Shown piece by piece: positions 51,259 to 59,695 of a stretch of 64,000 bases of DNA (position 1 is its first letter; every line of letters begins with the position of its first letter). Source of the stretch: Leptospira sp. WS4.C2 (GTDB taxonomy: Bacteria > Spirochaetota > Leptospiria > Leptospirales > Leptospiraceae); NCBI RefSeq assembly GCF_040833985.1, contig NZ_CP162139.1, forward strand, positions 1,112,501 through 1,176,500, given 5' to 3'. Position numbers and translations under genes: made by a program. The notes under the pieces are model-generated. The model ran no database searches. It saw only the letters and a list, made by a program, of their open reading frames with translations, and had not been told where the DNA came from.

Positions 51259-53373
51259 TTGTTTTTCTACCATGTAAAAAATATTTTTCTTATCTTACTG
51301 ATGTTTTTGCCTGGAATTTTGTTCTCGGAATCTGCCATTCCCCTCCATTCCGAAATTTTGGGAAAACCTATTTGGCAGGAGGTTCTTGTTTTAGAGGACA
51401 AAGACCAATCTCTATCAGAGGAGAGTATCACCAGTGGATCTTTGGATTCACAGTTTCAAAAAATCACCTCCCCTAATTTAGGGTTTTCGAAATCTACCTT
51501 TTGGGTTCGTATCCAAATCAAAAATCCTACAGAAAACTTGATTCGTTGGAATTTGGTTTTTGATTTTCCTCTTCTGGATGAGATCCAAATTTTTGGAAAT
51601 CCTTTGCCGAAAAATTTGATCCGTAATTTAGGGGACAGTCATCCCTTTGCAGAAAGAAATGTGGATTATCGAAATCTTGTTTTTCCATTGGAAACACCTG
51701 CTGGTTCTTCTGCGACTTATTATTTAAGAGTTCAATCCGAATCCACAATTCCACTGACTCTTGCTATCTGGACTGAACGTGAGTTTTATGATCAGCTGAA
51801 CAAAGAACAAATGATCTTTGGGCTTTTTTATGGAATTTTATTTGTAATGATTGCGTATAACTTTTTTATCTATATCTTTACTTATGAAAAAAGTTACCTT
51901 TTTTATTTGTTTTTTATCAGTTCCATTTTTTTCTTTCACCTAATCAATAACGGTTTTGCCTTCCAATATTTATGGCCCAATTGGATTTATTGGGGAAATT
52001 ATTCACTTCCTTTCTTTATTTGTGTTTCTTGCATTGCGGGAATCTCTTTTACCAACAACTATCTCAGTTTGAATAAACATTTACCAAAGATTTCCAAGTT
52101 GATGTGGATTTGGGTGGGTTTTTTATTTTTGTTTTCTGTAATTACATTTTTTTTGAATTATCGAATTGCAATGATCGTTGCCATTCTACTGACAGTTCCC
52201 ACTGCTCTAATCATGGTTTTCAGTGGAACTTCTACATACTTGACCAATGTGAGACCAGCTCGTTATTATTTAATTTCTTGGTCCTTCTTTCTTTTAGGTG
52301 TTGTTTTGTATTCCTTAAAGAGTTTGGGTTTTTTACCAGATAATCATATCACAAGGTGGACCATCCAAATTGGGACTGCCTTACAGACCATTCTGTTATC
52401 TCTGGGGCTTGCAGATCGGATCAACTTTCTCACTCGTAGTCTTAGGGAACATATCAGAGAGTTATCACATGCTAAATTAAAAATCGAAGAATCGGAAAAA
52501 CGTTTTAGAGAAATTTTTCAAGGTTCTGATGAAGTGATTTTGATGATGAATGAAAATTTTGAAATCATTAATGCAAACAGAGCCCTTTCGAAACATATGG
52601 GCTTTCGATTGGATGATTTAAAAGGCAAAAAAATCACGGATTTTCTATACACTGGTCGCGATCAGAGTTCGGATTATAATGTCATGTATGTAAATGACAA
52701 ACTAACGGATTTAAAAATGACGGGTTCCATTATTAATTTCAAAACCGAGTTTGGACAAAAGTATGTAAAGGAACCAAAAGAAATGTATTGTAGATTGCAA
52801 TACATTGACTTCGATGAAACTAGGGAGGTGCTTGCGACTATGTCTTCACAATATGAAGACACAATCATCCAACTCATCGAATCCGAAAAGATTGAACTTT
52901 CAATGAATAACTATCTGCGCAATGCAGAACTTGTATCTCAGAAAATCACATCGCAACTTGCTAAATACCTATCCAATATAGAACAAACAGAAGTTAGATC
53001 TTCTGTGCGCGAAATCATTATCAATGCTGTGGAACATGGGAACTTAAATATCAGTTTTGAAGAAAAATCCAAAGCTCTAATGGAAGGTAACTATTTGGAG
53101 TTTTTACAAAAACGGCAGGAGGATCCCCGTTATAGCCAAAAGAGAGTAAAAATTGAATATTCTTTCACAAAAGAATTTGTGGCTTACCGTATCACTGATG
53201 AAGGTCGCGGATTCGATCATAAAAAACATATGGAAAAGTCGATTGAAGAAATGAATGATGCTCATCAACAGCATGGTCGTGGGATTCTTATGACAAAATC
53301 TGTATTCGATCGGATTGAATACAACGATCGAGGAAATCAGGTTAGTTTGATCAAATATCTAAATAAGGACTAG
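51259..53373 (+). CDS. 7TMR-DISM sensor with PAS domain and RsbW-like ATPase
   Basis: The 704-residue protein starts with TTG at 51259 after GGGAG and has a signal peptide to about residue 24. Residues 30-180 are the periplasmic sugar-binding-like 7TMR-DISM extracellular domain (SKSTFWVRIQIKNPT). Residues 190-395 hold seven membrane helices. A PAS domain follows (about 410-540, FREIFQGSDEVILMMNENF). The C-terminus (about 555-704) is an ATPase with VREIIINAVEHGNLNISF, ITDEGRGFDH and HGRGILMTKSVFD. That is the anti-sigma/RsbW style of HATPase_c_2, and there is no histidine phosphoacceptor box, so it may signal by serine phosphorylation or partner switching. The stop overlaps that of prmA by four bases. 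Confidence 0.85.
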   Translation: MFFYHVKNIFLILLMFLPGILFSESAIPLHSEILGKPIWQEVLVLEDKDQSLSEESITSGSLDSQFQKITSPNLGFSKSTFWVRIQIKNPTENLIRWNLVFDFPLLDEIQIFGNPLPKNLIRNLGDSHPFAERNVDYRNLVFPLETPAGSSATYYLRVQSESTIPLTLAIWTEREFYDQLNKEQMIFGLFYGILFVMIAYNFFIYIFTYEKSYLFYLFFISSIFFFHLINNGFAFQYLWPNWIYWGNYSLPFFICVSCIAGISFTNNYLSLNKHLPKISKLMWIWVGFLFLFSVITFFLNYRIAMIVAILLTVPTALIMVFSGTSTYLTNVRPARYYLISWSFFLLGVVLYSLKSLGFLPDNHITRWTIQIGTALQTILLSLGLADRINFLTRSLREHIRELSHAKLKIEESEKRFREIFQGSDEVILMMNENFEIINANRALSKHMGFRLDDLKGKKITDFLYTGRDQSSDYNVMYVNDKLTDLKMTGSIINFKTEFGQKYVKEPKEMYCRLQYIDFDETREVLATMSSQYEDTIIQLIESEKIELSMNNYLRNAELVSQKITSQLAKYLSNIEQTEVRSSVREIIINAVEHGNLNISFEEKSKALMEGNYLEFLQKRQEDPRYSQKRVKIEYSFTKEFVAYRITDEGRGFDHKKHMEKSIEEMNDAHQQHGRGILMTKSVFDRIEYNDRGNQVSLIKYLNKD

Positions 53374-54296
53374 TTACGTAACCAGTCCAAAACCCACCAT
53401 TCGTTCCATTCTTTGGAATAGAGGAGTTTTCCTGGTAAATGACTTTGTAATAAACCAAGAAACTGGTCCTTTTTATCTGTAATGATCCCAGAAAAAATAA
53501 TTCTTGGTGCTTCAATTTTTGCCAGATGACGGATGTTTTGTGATAATACCGCATAAGTGATATTGGCAATTGCTAAATCGTATTTTGTATTGGATAACTT
53601 GGGATTATCAATTCCTGATTCTTCTACACTGAATTGAAATCCCTTCGGGTATTCGTTTTCAGTCCAATTGGACCAAGCTGCCTTCACTGCATTGGGATCA
53701 ATGTCCAAAGCAAAAATTTTGGAAACACCAAATTTTGCAAGGCCAATGGAGAGAATTCCTGATCCTGTTCCTACATCACAGGCAGATAAAAATGGGAACT
53801 CTCCTCTATCATACAACTCATCCAAATGCTCTAAGATAAGTTTAGTGGTTTCGTGGTGGCCTGTACCAAAAGCTACACCAGGATTGATAAATAAAGGAAT
53901 TCCGCCATTTGGTTTCCAAAGGTTTATGGTTTCTTGTTCGTTTTTTTCCCAAGTGGGGATTACCCAAAGTTTTTTCCCAATGGGGAATGGTTTATAATAT
54001 TCTTTATAAGCTTCTTCGTAATCACGGGTTTCAATATTTCTTGATTCCGCATTCGAATTATCAGGTGCGTGGATTTTTAAAAAAATAAGTACCTTTAATT
54101 CTTTATCGATCTCATCTGTTTGTAAATAGATTCGAATGTTTGTATTATCCCTGATGAGGCCTTGGTCCTTTTCTTTCGGGGCTTCCCCATCAAAAAGAAT
54201 TTCATAGTAACCGGCACATTGGAGTGTATCCAACAGTTCGTAAAAACTGTCAGATAATTCTTTAGGTAAATTGACTTTGAGCTCTCTGTATTCCAA
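53370..54296 (-). CDS. prmA: Ribosomal protein L11 methyltransferase
   Basis: The 308-residue SAM-dependent enzyme trimethylates ribosomal protein L11. The N-terminal L11-recognition domain occupies residues 1-95, then PGVAFGTGHHETTKLILEHL near 137, motif I ACDVGTGSGILSIGLAKFG near 168 and the NITYAVLS segment near 235, equivalent to the NILA of PrmA. Length is as expected. It is two bases downstream of the cupin regulator gene, so they share a transcript, a combination I cannot explain. Confidence 0.9.
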   Translation of the reverse strand: MEYRELKVNLPKELSDSFYELLDTLQCAGYYEILFDGEAPKEKDQGLIRDNTNIRIYLQTDEIDKELKVLIFLKIHAPDNSNAESRNIETRDYEEAYKEYYKPFPIGKKLWVIPTWEKNEQETINLWKPNGGIPLFINPGVAFGTGHHETTKLILEHLDELYDRGEFPFLSACDVGTGSGILSIGLAKFGVSKIFALDIDPNAVKAAWSNWTENEYPKGFQFSVEESGIDNPKLSNTKYDLAIANITYAVLSQNIRHLAKIEAPRIIFSGIITDKKDQFLGLLQSHLPGKLLYSKEWNEWWVLDWLRN

Positions 54297-54298
54297 TC

Positions 54299-54937
54299 TT
54301 AACCTATTTCGTCCGTATAATCCATAACAAGATACATTAGTGTTTCTTGGTCAGTGGGATTGGAATACTCATGCGAAACATCGGCTTTAAAAAATACAGA
54401 ATCTTTTGGTTCTAGTTCCACAACCTTTTCACCAACGCGTAACCTAAGTTTGCCGGAGACAACAACCAAATTTTCGGTGGTTCCTGTTTTGTGTGGTTCG
54501 GCAACTTCATGTCCACCGGGTTTTAACATCAGTTCATAGAACTCAGTTTTGCGGTTTCCAAGAAAAGGAAAAAGCGCACGGCTTGCAAAAACTTTGGAAT
54601 TGGAGTAGAGAACTTTGGAGTTTTCCGCTTTGAGTATATGAATTCCATCTTGGTTTTTTTCTTTGAGGAGTTCAGAAAAGGGAACATTGAGTCCGTTTGC
54701 AATTTTCCATAAAACAGAGATCGTGGGAACAGACTTCCCTTGTTCGATTTGGGACAACATGGCTCGGCTTACACCACAGCGGTTTGCGAGTTTGTCCAAA
54801 GAAAAACCTTTTGTATGACGGATGAGTTTCAGATTCTCTTTGACGACATCTGTTATATAATCGCCAGATTCTGAAATCAATTGTTCAATTCCGTCAGTCG
54901 GTTGTTCTACTTTACTTACCATTGTCCAAGCGTCCAA
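54299..54937 (-). CDS. XRE-family regulator with cupin domain
   Basis: The 212-residue protein has a lambda-repressor-like helix-turn-helix at residues 40-95 ([39 protein letters not shown]) and a C-terminal cupin (about 140-205: [34 protein letters not shown]). Such proteins sense a small molecule, often an amino acid or polyamine, bound in the cupin barrel. The first 35 residues are extra. The target genes are not evident; prmA follows immediately. Confidence 0.88.
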   Translation of the reverse strand: MDAWTMVSKVEQPTDGIEQLISESGDYITDVVKENLKLIRHTKGFSLDKLANRCGVSRAMLSQIEQGKSVPTISVLWKIANGLNVPFSELLKEKNQDGIHILKAENSKVLYSNSKVFASRALFPFLGNRKTEFYELMLKPGGHEVAEPHKTGTTENLVVVSGKLRLRVGEKVVELEPKDSVFFKADVSHEYSNPTDQETLMYLVMDYTDEIG

Positions 54938-54961
54938 TATAACAGAGGTACTGTCAACAAA

Positions 54962-55648
54962 CTATCGTTTCAACCTTTCTTTTTTCTCTTCAATCACAAA
55001 GACCGGTGGGAGTTTGAGTCCTTGGGGAAACTTTTTATGAATCTCTTTGGCCGAACCACGAAAGCTTGTTTCGCTTGCCATGGAGATTCCGAGGGCAAGG
55101 AAAATCTGGCGGTCGCCAGGAAGGATTTTCGCCAAGGTTTCCAGACAGTGTTTGGCACGGTAGGCAGTCTCATAAAAGGCGATAGTAATCCCAAGTCCAA
55201 TGTACTGTTTCAAAGTCCGTTCCCTTTCTTTTTCTTCTCTCGGTAAAAATCCCAAAAAGAGAAAGGGTGAGGTAGCAAACCCGGAACTGGTCAGGGCGGC
55301 AATGAGGGCAGTGGGGCCTGGGGCAGATCGGACTTCCACTCCCATTTCCCAGGCGAGAGGGACAAGCCATTTGCCTGGATCTTCAAGGCCAGGACTTCCC
55401 GAATCAGAAATGAGGCAGGTCCGTTTGGTGGTCGCAAGCTTCATTGCGATTTCATCCATATCTTTCCGAGACGAGTGTTCATTCACAAGGTCAAAGGGTT
55501 TTGAGATTCCCAACTTCTTTAAAAAAGTGGAAGTGGTTCTTTGTTCTTCCCCAAGGATCCAGTCAGCTTCCTCTAACAAGGTTTTGGTGCGAGGAGGGAT
55601 GTCGGCATCGTTTCCGATGGAATTGGATACTAAATAGAGTCGGTTCAT
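54962..55648 (-). CDS. RsmI-like tetrapyrrole-methylase-family methyltransferase
   Basis: The 228-residue protein belongs to the family of 16S rRNA C1402 2'-O-methyltransferase. It has LYLVSNSIGNDADIPPR at the start, EEQRTTSTFLKKLGI near 34, CLISDSGSPGLEDPG near 78 (SAM loop), RSAPGPTALIAALTSSGF near 107 and AFYETAYRAK near 156. It is shorter than classical RsmI (about 285) and lacks its C-terminal helical part, so it may be the SAM methyltransferase variant with a different or relaxed target. It overlaps the HAD gene stop-start by four bases. Confidence 0.8.
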   Translation of the reverse strand: MNRLYLVSNSIGNDADIPPRTKTLLEEADWILGEEQRTTSTFLKKLGISKPFDLVNEHSSRKDMDEIAMKLATTKRTCLISDSGSPGLEDPGKWLVPLAWEMGVEVRSAPGPTALIAALTSSGFATSPFLFLGFLPREEKERERTLKQYIGLGITIAFYETAYRAKHCLETLAKILPGDRQIFLALGISMASETSFRGSAKEIHKKFPQGLKLPPVFVIEEKKERLKR

Positions 55649-56472
55649 CTGGGTACGGGTTGGTAAACAAAGTAAGGTTGGATATAAATTCCTTTAGCGG
55701 CACAAGCAGAGGCAAACTCTGGATTGTCCCGGTTGATGGCTACTGCCATTTGTTTGGCTCGGCAAAGCATAGGAAAATCATTAAAGGAATCTCCGAAGGC
55801 AAGGTCTGGATAGAGCCCAACTCTTTCTTCGATGGCTTTTACTTTTCCTTCCCCGTAAGTATAAGGTTCAATCAGTCGGTGAGTAAATTTTCCATTCTCA
55901 CCTAACTCTTGTCTCATCCCAATGACCTTGGATTCTTCCACAGGAAAAAGGTGGGCAATGGCGGCAATTCCTGGTTCAGGAGATGCGGTCACAATGTACA
56001 CAGTCCAATCATGATGGTATAAATAAGCGATGAGGTCTTTCATTTCTACTTGGGGAAACACACCGGAATCTCTATCGGGAATGTTCACCCTTTCCCAAGC
56101 CCGGCGGGACACTTCGTAGTATTCCTCTTGGTTCATACCTTGGAAGATAAAACTTGTCCAACGGTATCCTCTTTCGATTCCGTATTCTTTTAACTGGTAG
56201 GAATACTCTTCCCAAATCAAACGTTCTTTTTCCGCTGTATTGATTGCTGTATGATCTTTCCAAAGTTCTTTATCACGAAAAAAATCAGATAAGTCTTTTG
56301 GTACAAATTTAAGTCCATCATGGAGAAGTTCTTCCATGATCTTTTCACCAAAATCGTTGCGAATGAGAGTGTTATCAAAATCAAAACAGGCGATGCCTGG
56401 TTTTCTTGGTATGATGGTTGTCAGACGGCCGTAAATTTCGTCCGTCCAACTGTTCTTTGTCAGGTTAGTCAC
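55645..56472 (-). CDS. HAD-IB family phosphatase
   Basis: The 275-residue protein has the HAD motifs: FDFDNTLIRND near residue 29 (nucleophile Asp), VYIVTASPEPG near 163, a Lys in GEGKVKAIEER near 213 and LAFGDSFNDFPML near 230. The layout and helical cap are those of SerB-like subclass IB enzymes. Possible substrates are phosphoserine, phosphocholine or similar small phosphates; this is undecided. The ATG overlaps nothing upstream; six bases separate it from the M23 gene stop. It shares four bases with the RsmI-like gene. Confidence 0.85.
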   Translation of the reverse strand: MTNLTKNSWTDEIYGRLTTIIPRKPGIACFDFDNTLIRNDFGEKIMEELLHDGLKFVPKDLSDFFRDKELWKDHTAINTAEKERLIWEEYSYQLKEYGIERGYRWTSFIFQGMNQEEYYEVSRRAWERVNIPDRDSGVFPQVEMKDLIAYLYHHDWTVYIVTASPEPGIAAIAHLFPVEESKVIGMRQELGENGKFTHRLIEPYTYGEGKVKAIEERVGLYPDLAFGDSFNDFPMLCRAKQMAVAINRDNPEFASACAAKGIYIQPYFVYQPVPR

Positions 56473-56478
56473 TAATAC

Positions 56479-57264
56479 TTAGTCTGCAAATCCGACTATG
56501 CTTGTGGCAACTCCTTCTTCGTAGGGAGTGAGAAAGTTTTCAGGATTTAAATAAACATTATGAAATCGGACTTCGAAATGGACATGGGGTCCCGTGGACT
56601 TTCCCGTGTTTCCTGAGAGGGCAATGATTTGCCCTTTTCTTACCACGTCCCCTGGCTTTACGAGTAACTCTTGATTGTGCCCGTATACCGTATGGAAGTG
56701 GTTCATGTCGTGGTGGTAAATTTTAACGGCAAGGCCATAATCACCACCCCGTCCCGCTTCTTCGACCACACCGTCAGCTGCAGCAAGAACGATCGAATGT
56801 TTAGGAATGGCGATATCGAGACCCGTGTGCCAGGTGTTCCAACGCCTTCCGATCCGGGAAGAAATTCTTGATTTGTTATTGGGAAGGACGGGCCAGATGA
56901 ATTGGTCGATGGGAGATTCTACTGTTTCACGGAAGAGTTCTTTTTCTTGGAGTCCCCGCATGTATTCTGCGGAATAAGGAAAGAAAATGGAGCGTTTCAG
57001 ATGTTTTAGATCTGCTTCTTTCAATTGGTTGATCTCCATCACCTCTTGGGCTAGGATTCCAAACTCAGATGCCTTTTCGAGAAGGCTTTTTTTCTCGGCA
57101 TTTAGGTCAACCCAAAGCCCCCATTGTTCATTATAACGTTGGAAGACATGGTTGTCTAAAAATACGGGACCATTTTTTTGCTTTTGGTAAGCCGCATAGG
57201 CTGAGTAGGTCACTACGAATAGGATTAAGACCAGAATGATATAGTAACTACGGTTTCGCTTCAT
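56479..57264 (-). CDS. M23-family peptidoglycan endopeptidase
   Basis: I start at the ATG at 57264 (261 residues), which has GAGG nine bases before it; another ATG 15 bases earlier lacks one. A membrane anchor or signal lies at about residues 8-26. Residues 55-95 resemble a LysM domain (ASEFGILAQEVMEINQLKEADL). The lysostaphin-like domain has HTGLDIAIPKHSIVLAAADG near 140, HTVYGHNQELLVKPGD near 187, and GPHVHFEVRF near 223; the zinc ligands H, D and the second H of HVH are all present. It should cleave cross-linking peptides of the cell wall for growth or division. It is the most upstream gene in a run of minus-strand genes. Confidence 0.88.
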   Translation of the reverse strand: MKRNRSYYIILVLILFVVTYSAYAAYQKQKNGPVFLDNHVFQRYNEQWGLWVDLNAEKKSLLEKASEFGILAQEVMEINQLKEADLKHLKRSIFFPYSAEYMRGLQEKELFRETVESPIDQFIWPVLPNNKSRISSRIGRRWNTWHTGLDIAIPKHSIVLAAADGVVEEAGRGGDYGLAVKIYHHDMNHFHTVYGHNQELLVKPGDVVRKGQIIALSGNTGKSTGPHVHFEVRFHNVYLNPENFLTPYEEGVATSIVGFAD

Positions 57265-57493
57265 CTCATTTCGCCTCATAAACTATGGTGCAATGCCAAA
57301 TTCTCACGGGCTCCCGGTCGGTCAAGGCGAACGGTCGGGAAATCCGCCCCAAACATGGCATTTATGTGACATAACACTGAGACTAGTTTTCAGGTCATCC
57401 GTTTTTCTTTTAGCAAAATGATTAGAGAACAGAGTTTAGCAAAGGAAGGATGGATTTTTGTCGGACAGAATTAGACAGGAAAAGAGAAAAACC

Positions 57494-57520
57494 CACCTAT
57501 CAAACAGATTCTGATAGGTG
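57494..57520 (-). terminator. Rho-independent terminator after the sterol desaturase family gene
   Basis: On the minus strand CACCTATCA-GAATCTGTT-TGATAGGTG is a perfect 9-bp stem followed by GGTTTTTCTCTTTT. It lies 37 bases past the stop at 57557 and separates that gene from the M23 gene group. Confidence 0.8.
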
Positions 57521-57556
57521 AAGGAAATGATCGGTTTCTTTTTTTAGGACTTTCGT

Positions 57557-58798
57557 TCAGGCAGCCTGAGCTTTTTGGCCATTTGTTCGGTAGAGATAGA
57601 TTCCTGCCACGAGGAGACAAACAATTCCGATCGCATAATAGGCCCAACCCACATCAAAGTAGGCAATTACGAGAAAACCAAAGAGGAGGCGTCCGATCTC
57701 CATCGCTCCCGCCCAAGACTTTCCTTCAATGAGGGCATTGATCGCCACAAGAGAGAAGGTCACCCAAAGAGTCACGAGCACTTGCGAGATGAGAGAGAAC
57801 TTTGCTACAAAAAGGAGAAAGGAAAAGGATAAAAGAAGAACCAAAACAAACCAAGTGGTGGTGTACGTTCTCACTTCGGACGGAGGTTTCGGATCATACT
57901 TGTGGAAGGTCTCGGGGCGAACCTCAGGGATGGGTAAAAAACCTGCAGGTTTGTTCCCTTCTCTAGGATACCAACCTGGTGGTTTAAAAAAGACCTTAAT
58001 TTTATCCAAGAAATAGGGCGCACTTGCTGCTTGTTTCAGAAGTTCCCAATAATAATGAACGTTGGCATAAACCGGATTGAAACTTTTGAGTGGTTTGACC
58101 GTTCCGTAAACACAAGGTTCTGTTTCTTCTCGGAAAGTTCCAAACATTCGATCAAAGAGGATAAAGATTCCGCCATGGTTTTTATCAATGTAGATCGGAT
58201 TGATCGCATGGTGAACACGGTGGTGGGAAGGTGTGGATAAAATGTATTCTCCGATCTTTCCAATTTTACCCACAGCTTTGGTATGCACCCAAAATTGGTA
58301 GATGAGGTTCAATTGTCCACTTGCCAGATACATCCAAGGGTGGAATCCGATGAGAGCCAAAGGAACATAGAAAATCCAGGTTACAATTCCACCGAGTCCG
58401 GTTTGTCTCAGAGCCACAACCAAATTGTATTCTTCACTGTGGTGGTGGATGACATGTCCTGCCCAGAGAATGTTCACTTCGTGAGCTAAACGGTGGGACC
58501 AGTAATAACAGAAATCTTGGCCCACAATGCAAAGGACCCAAGCCCAAGGGTTTGTCATGGCAAATTCAAAAAAACGAAAGTGCTCGTAAATATAGAAGTA
58601 TGCAAAGAGTCCAATTCCCTTTTGGAAAAGTCCCCAAATTTGCGAAACGATTCCTGTGCTTAGGTCCGCAATGGAATCATTCAACCGGTAGAGGGCTTTA
58701 TTTTTACGATAACCAATGTAGACTTCGATCCCAATCAGGAGGAAGAATACAGGGATGGCATAGGTGACAATGGGCGGAGGTGTAAAATTCTCGAACAT
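57557..58798 (-). CDS. Sterol desaturase / fatty acid hydroxylase family protein
   Basis: The 413-residue membrane protein carries the eight-histidine di-iron pattern: HRLAHE near residue 103, HVIHHHSEE near 119, and HHRVHHAI near 205, with the NKNHGG segment after it. Helices flank the motifs and three or four more follow at the C-terminus. Family members hydroxylate or desaturate fatty acids, sterols or alkylglycerols; bacterial members without sterol synthesis often act on lipid A or ornithine lipids or cleave glycerol ethers. The C-terminal helical extension of about 120 residues is characteristic of the alkylglycerol-monooxygenase-like branch. It is a single-gene unit with its own terminator. 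Confidence 0.88.
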   Translation of the reverse strand: MFENFTPPPIVTYAIPVFFLLIGIEVYIGYRKNKALYRLNDSIADLSTGIVSQIWGLFQKGIGLFAYFYIYEHFRFFEFAMTNPWAWVLCIVGQDFCYYWSHRLAHEVNILWAGHVIHHHSEEYNLVVALRQTGLGGIVTWIFYVPLALIGFHPWMYLASGQLNLIYQFWVHTKAVGKIGKIGEYILSTPSHHRVHHAINPIYIDKNHGGIFILFDRMFGTFREETEPCVYGTVKPLKSFNPVYANVHYYWELLKQAASAPYFLDKIKVFFKPPGWYPREGNKPAGFLPIPEVRPETFHKYDPKPPSEVRTYTTTWFVLVLLLSFSFLLFVAKFSLISQVLVTLWVTFSLVAINALIEGKSWAGAMEIGRLLFGFLVIAYFDVGWAYYAIGIVCLLVAGIYLYRTNGQKAQAA

Positions 58799-58816
58799 GG
58801 CGGAGTAAATTTGACA

Positions 58817-59695
58817 TCATTTTGACAAATGGTCAAGCAAATGTTGACCCAAAGTCAGAAATTGTTCTCGGTTCAATTCTTCTGGTCTTGCCGTAGGAGG
58901 AACCCCTGCCGATTGGATAGCTTTCCCCAAAGCCTCCCGAAAGTCTGGATCCTCAGAAAAGGGAGATTCCCGGAGGCTCACTTGGATTTGTTTTCGTTTC
59001 CCCCAAAAAAGTGTACGAAGCATCCGTGACCAGATTTCCACCTCGTGGTTGTTTCTGAGTTTCCACTGGTTCCGTTTGGTTTCTTTTTTGGGACTGAGTA
59101 GGATGAGGGCGGAATGGATTTTAGGAATGGGAAAAAAACAGTTCTTATGAACGGTTTTCAAATACTTCACTTCGCAAAAGGCAGAAAGAAAAACAGATAA
59201 GGAAGATGTTTCTTTCACAAGGCGTTCAGCGAATTCCTTTTGCACCATAAAAATCCCACCCTGGAAATTGCGACAATGGATGACAAGGGTATTAATGATT
59301 TCAGTGGTTAGGTGGTAAGGTAAATTTCCAAATACAAATACTTTTTCGTTATAGATATGGAATAAATTTTTTAAGGCATCTCCTTCATAGAGAACGGCCT
59401 TGGGAAATTTTGGTAAAATTTCATCTTTTGCCAGTTCGATATAGGCGTTGTCGATTTCGAATAGATAAGTCTTTTTATCTAGGCCTAGGACGGGGTAGGT
59501 TAAAGTACCGAGCCCAATTCCAATTTCTGCAAGCACCGTTGATTCATCATGTAGCAGAGGTTCGGTGGAATTGATTATGAAATTGACTATGTTCTGGTCG
59601 ATGAGGAAGTTTTGGCCAAATTTCTTCTGAGCTCGGATCCCTTTGGCTTCAAAGAAGGTTTGTATATTGGAGATGGTCGCGTAAGGGGATTTCAA
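58817..59695 (-). CDS. rsmA: 16S rRNA (adenine1518/1519-N6)-dimethyltransferase
   Basis: The 292-residue enzyme dimethylates two adenines near the 3' end of 16S rRNA. It has KKFGQNFLIDQNIVNFII near residue 24, motif I LAEIGIGLGTLTYPVL near 56, the acidic SAM ligand in YLFEIDNAYIELA near 80 and the catalytic NLPYHLTTEIINTLV near 125. I choose TTG at 59695, with AGGA five to six bases before it; TTG at 59707 is the alternative, with a weaker site. It overlaps the end of the comEC-like gene by 47 bp. Confidence 0.9.
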   Translation of the reverse strand: MKSPYATISNIQTFFEAKGIRAQKKFGQNFLIDQNIVNFIINSTEPLLHDESTVLAEIGIGLGTLTYPVLGLDKKTYLFEIDNAYIELAKDEILPKFPKAVLYEGDALKNLFHIYNEKVFVFGNLPYHLTTEIINTLVIHCRNFQGGIFMVQKEFAERLVKETSSLSVFLSAFCEVKYLKTVHKNCFFPIPKIHSALILLSPKKETKRNQWKLRNNHEVEIWSRMLRTLFWGKRKQIQVSLRESPFSEDPDFREALGKAIQSAGVPPTARPEELNREQFLTLGQHLLDHLSK

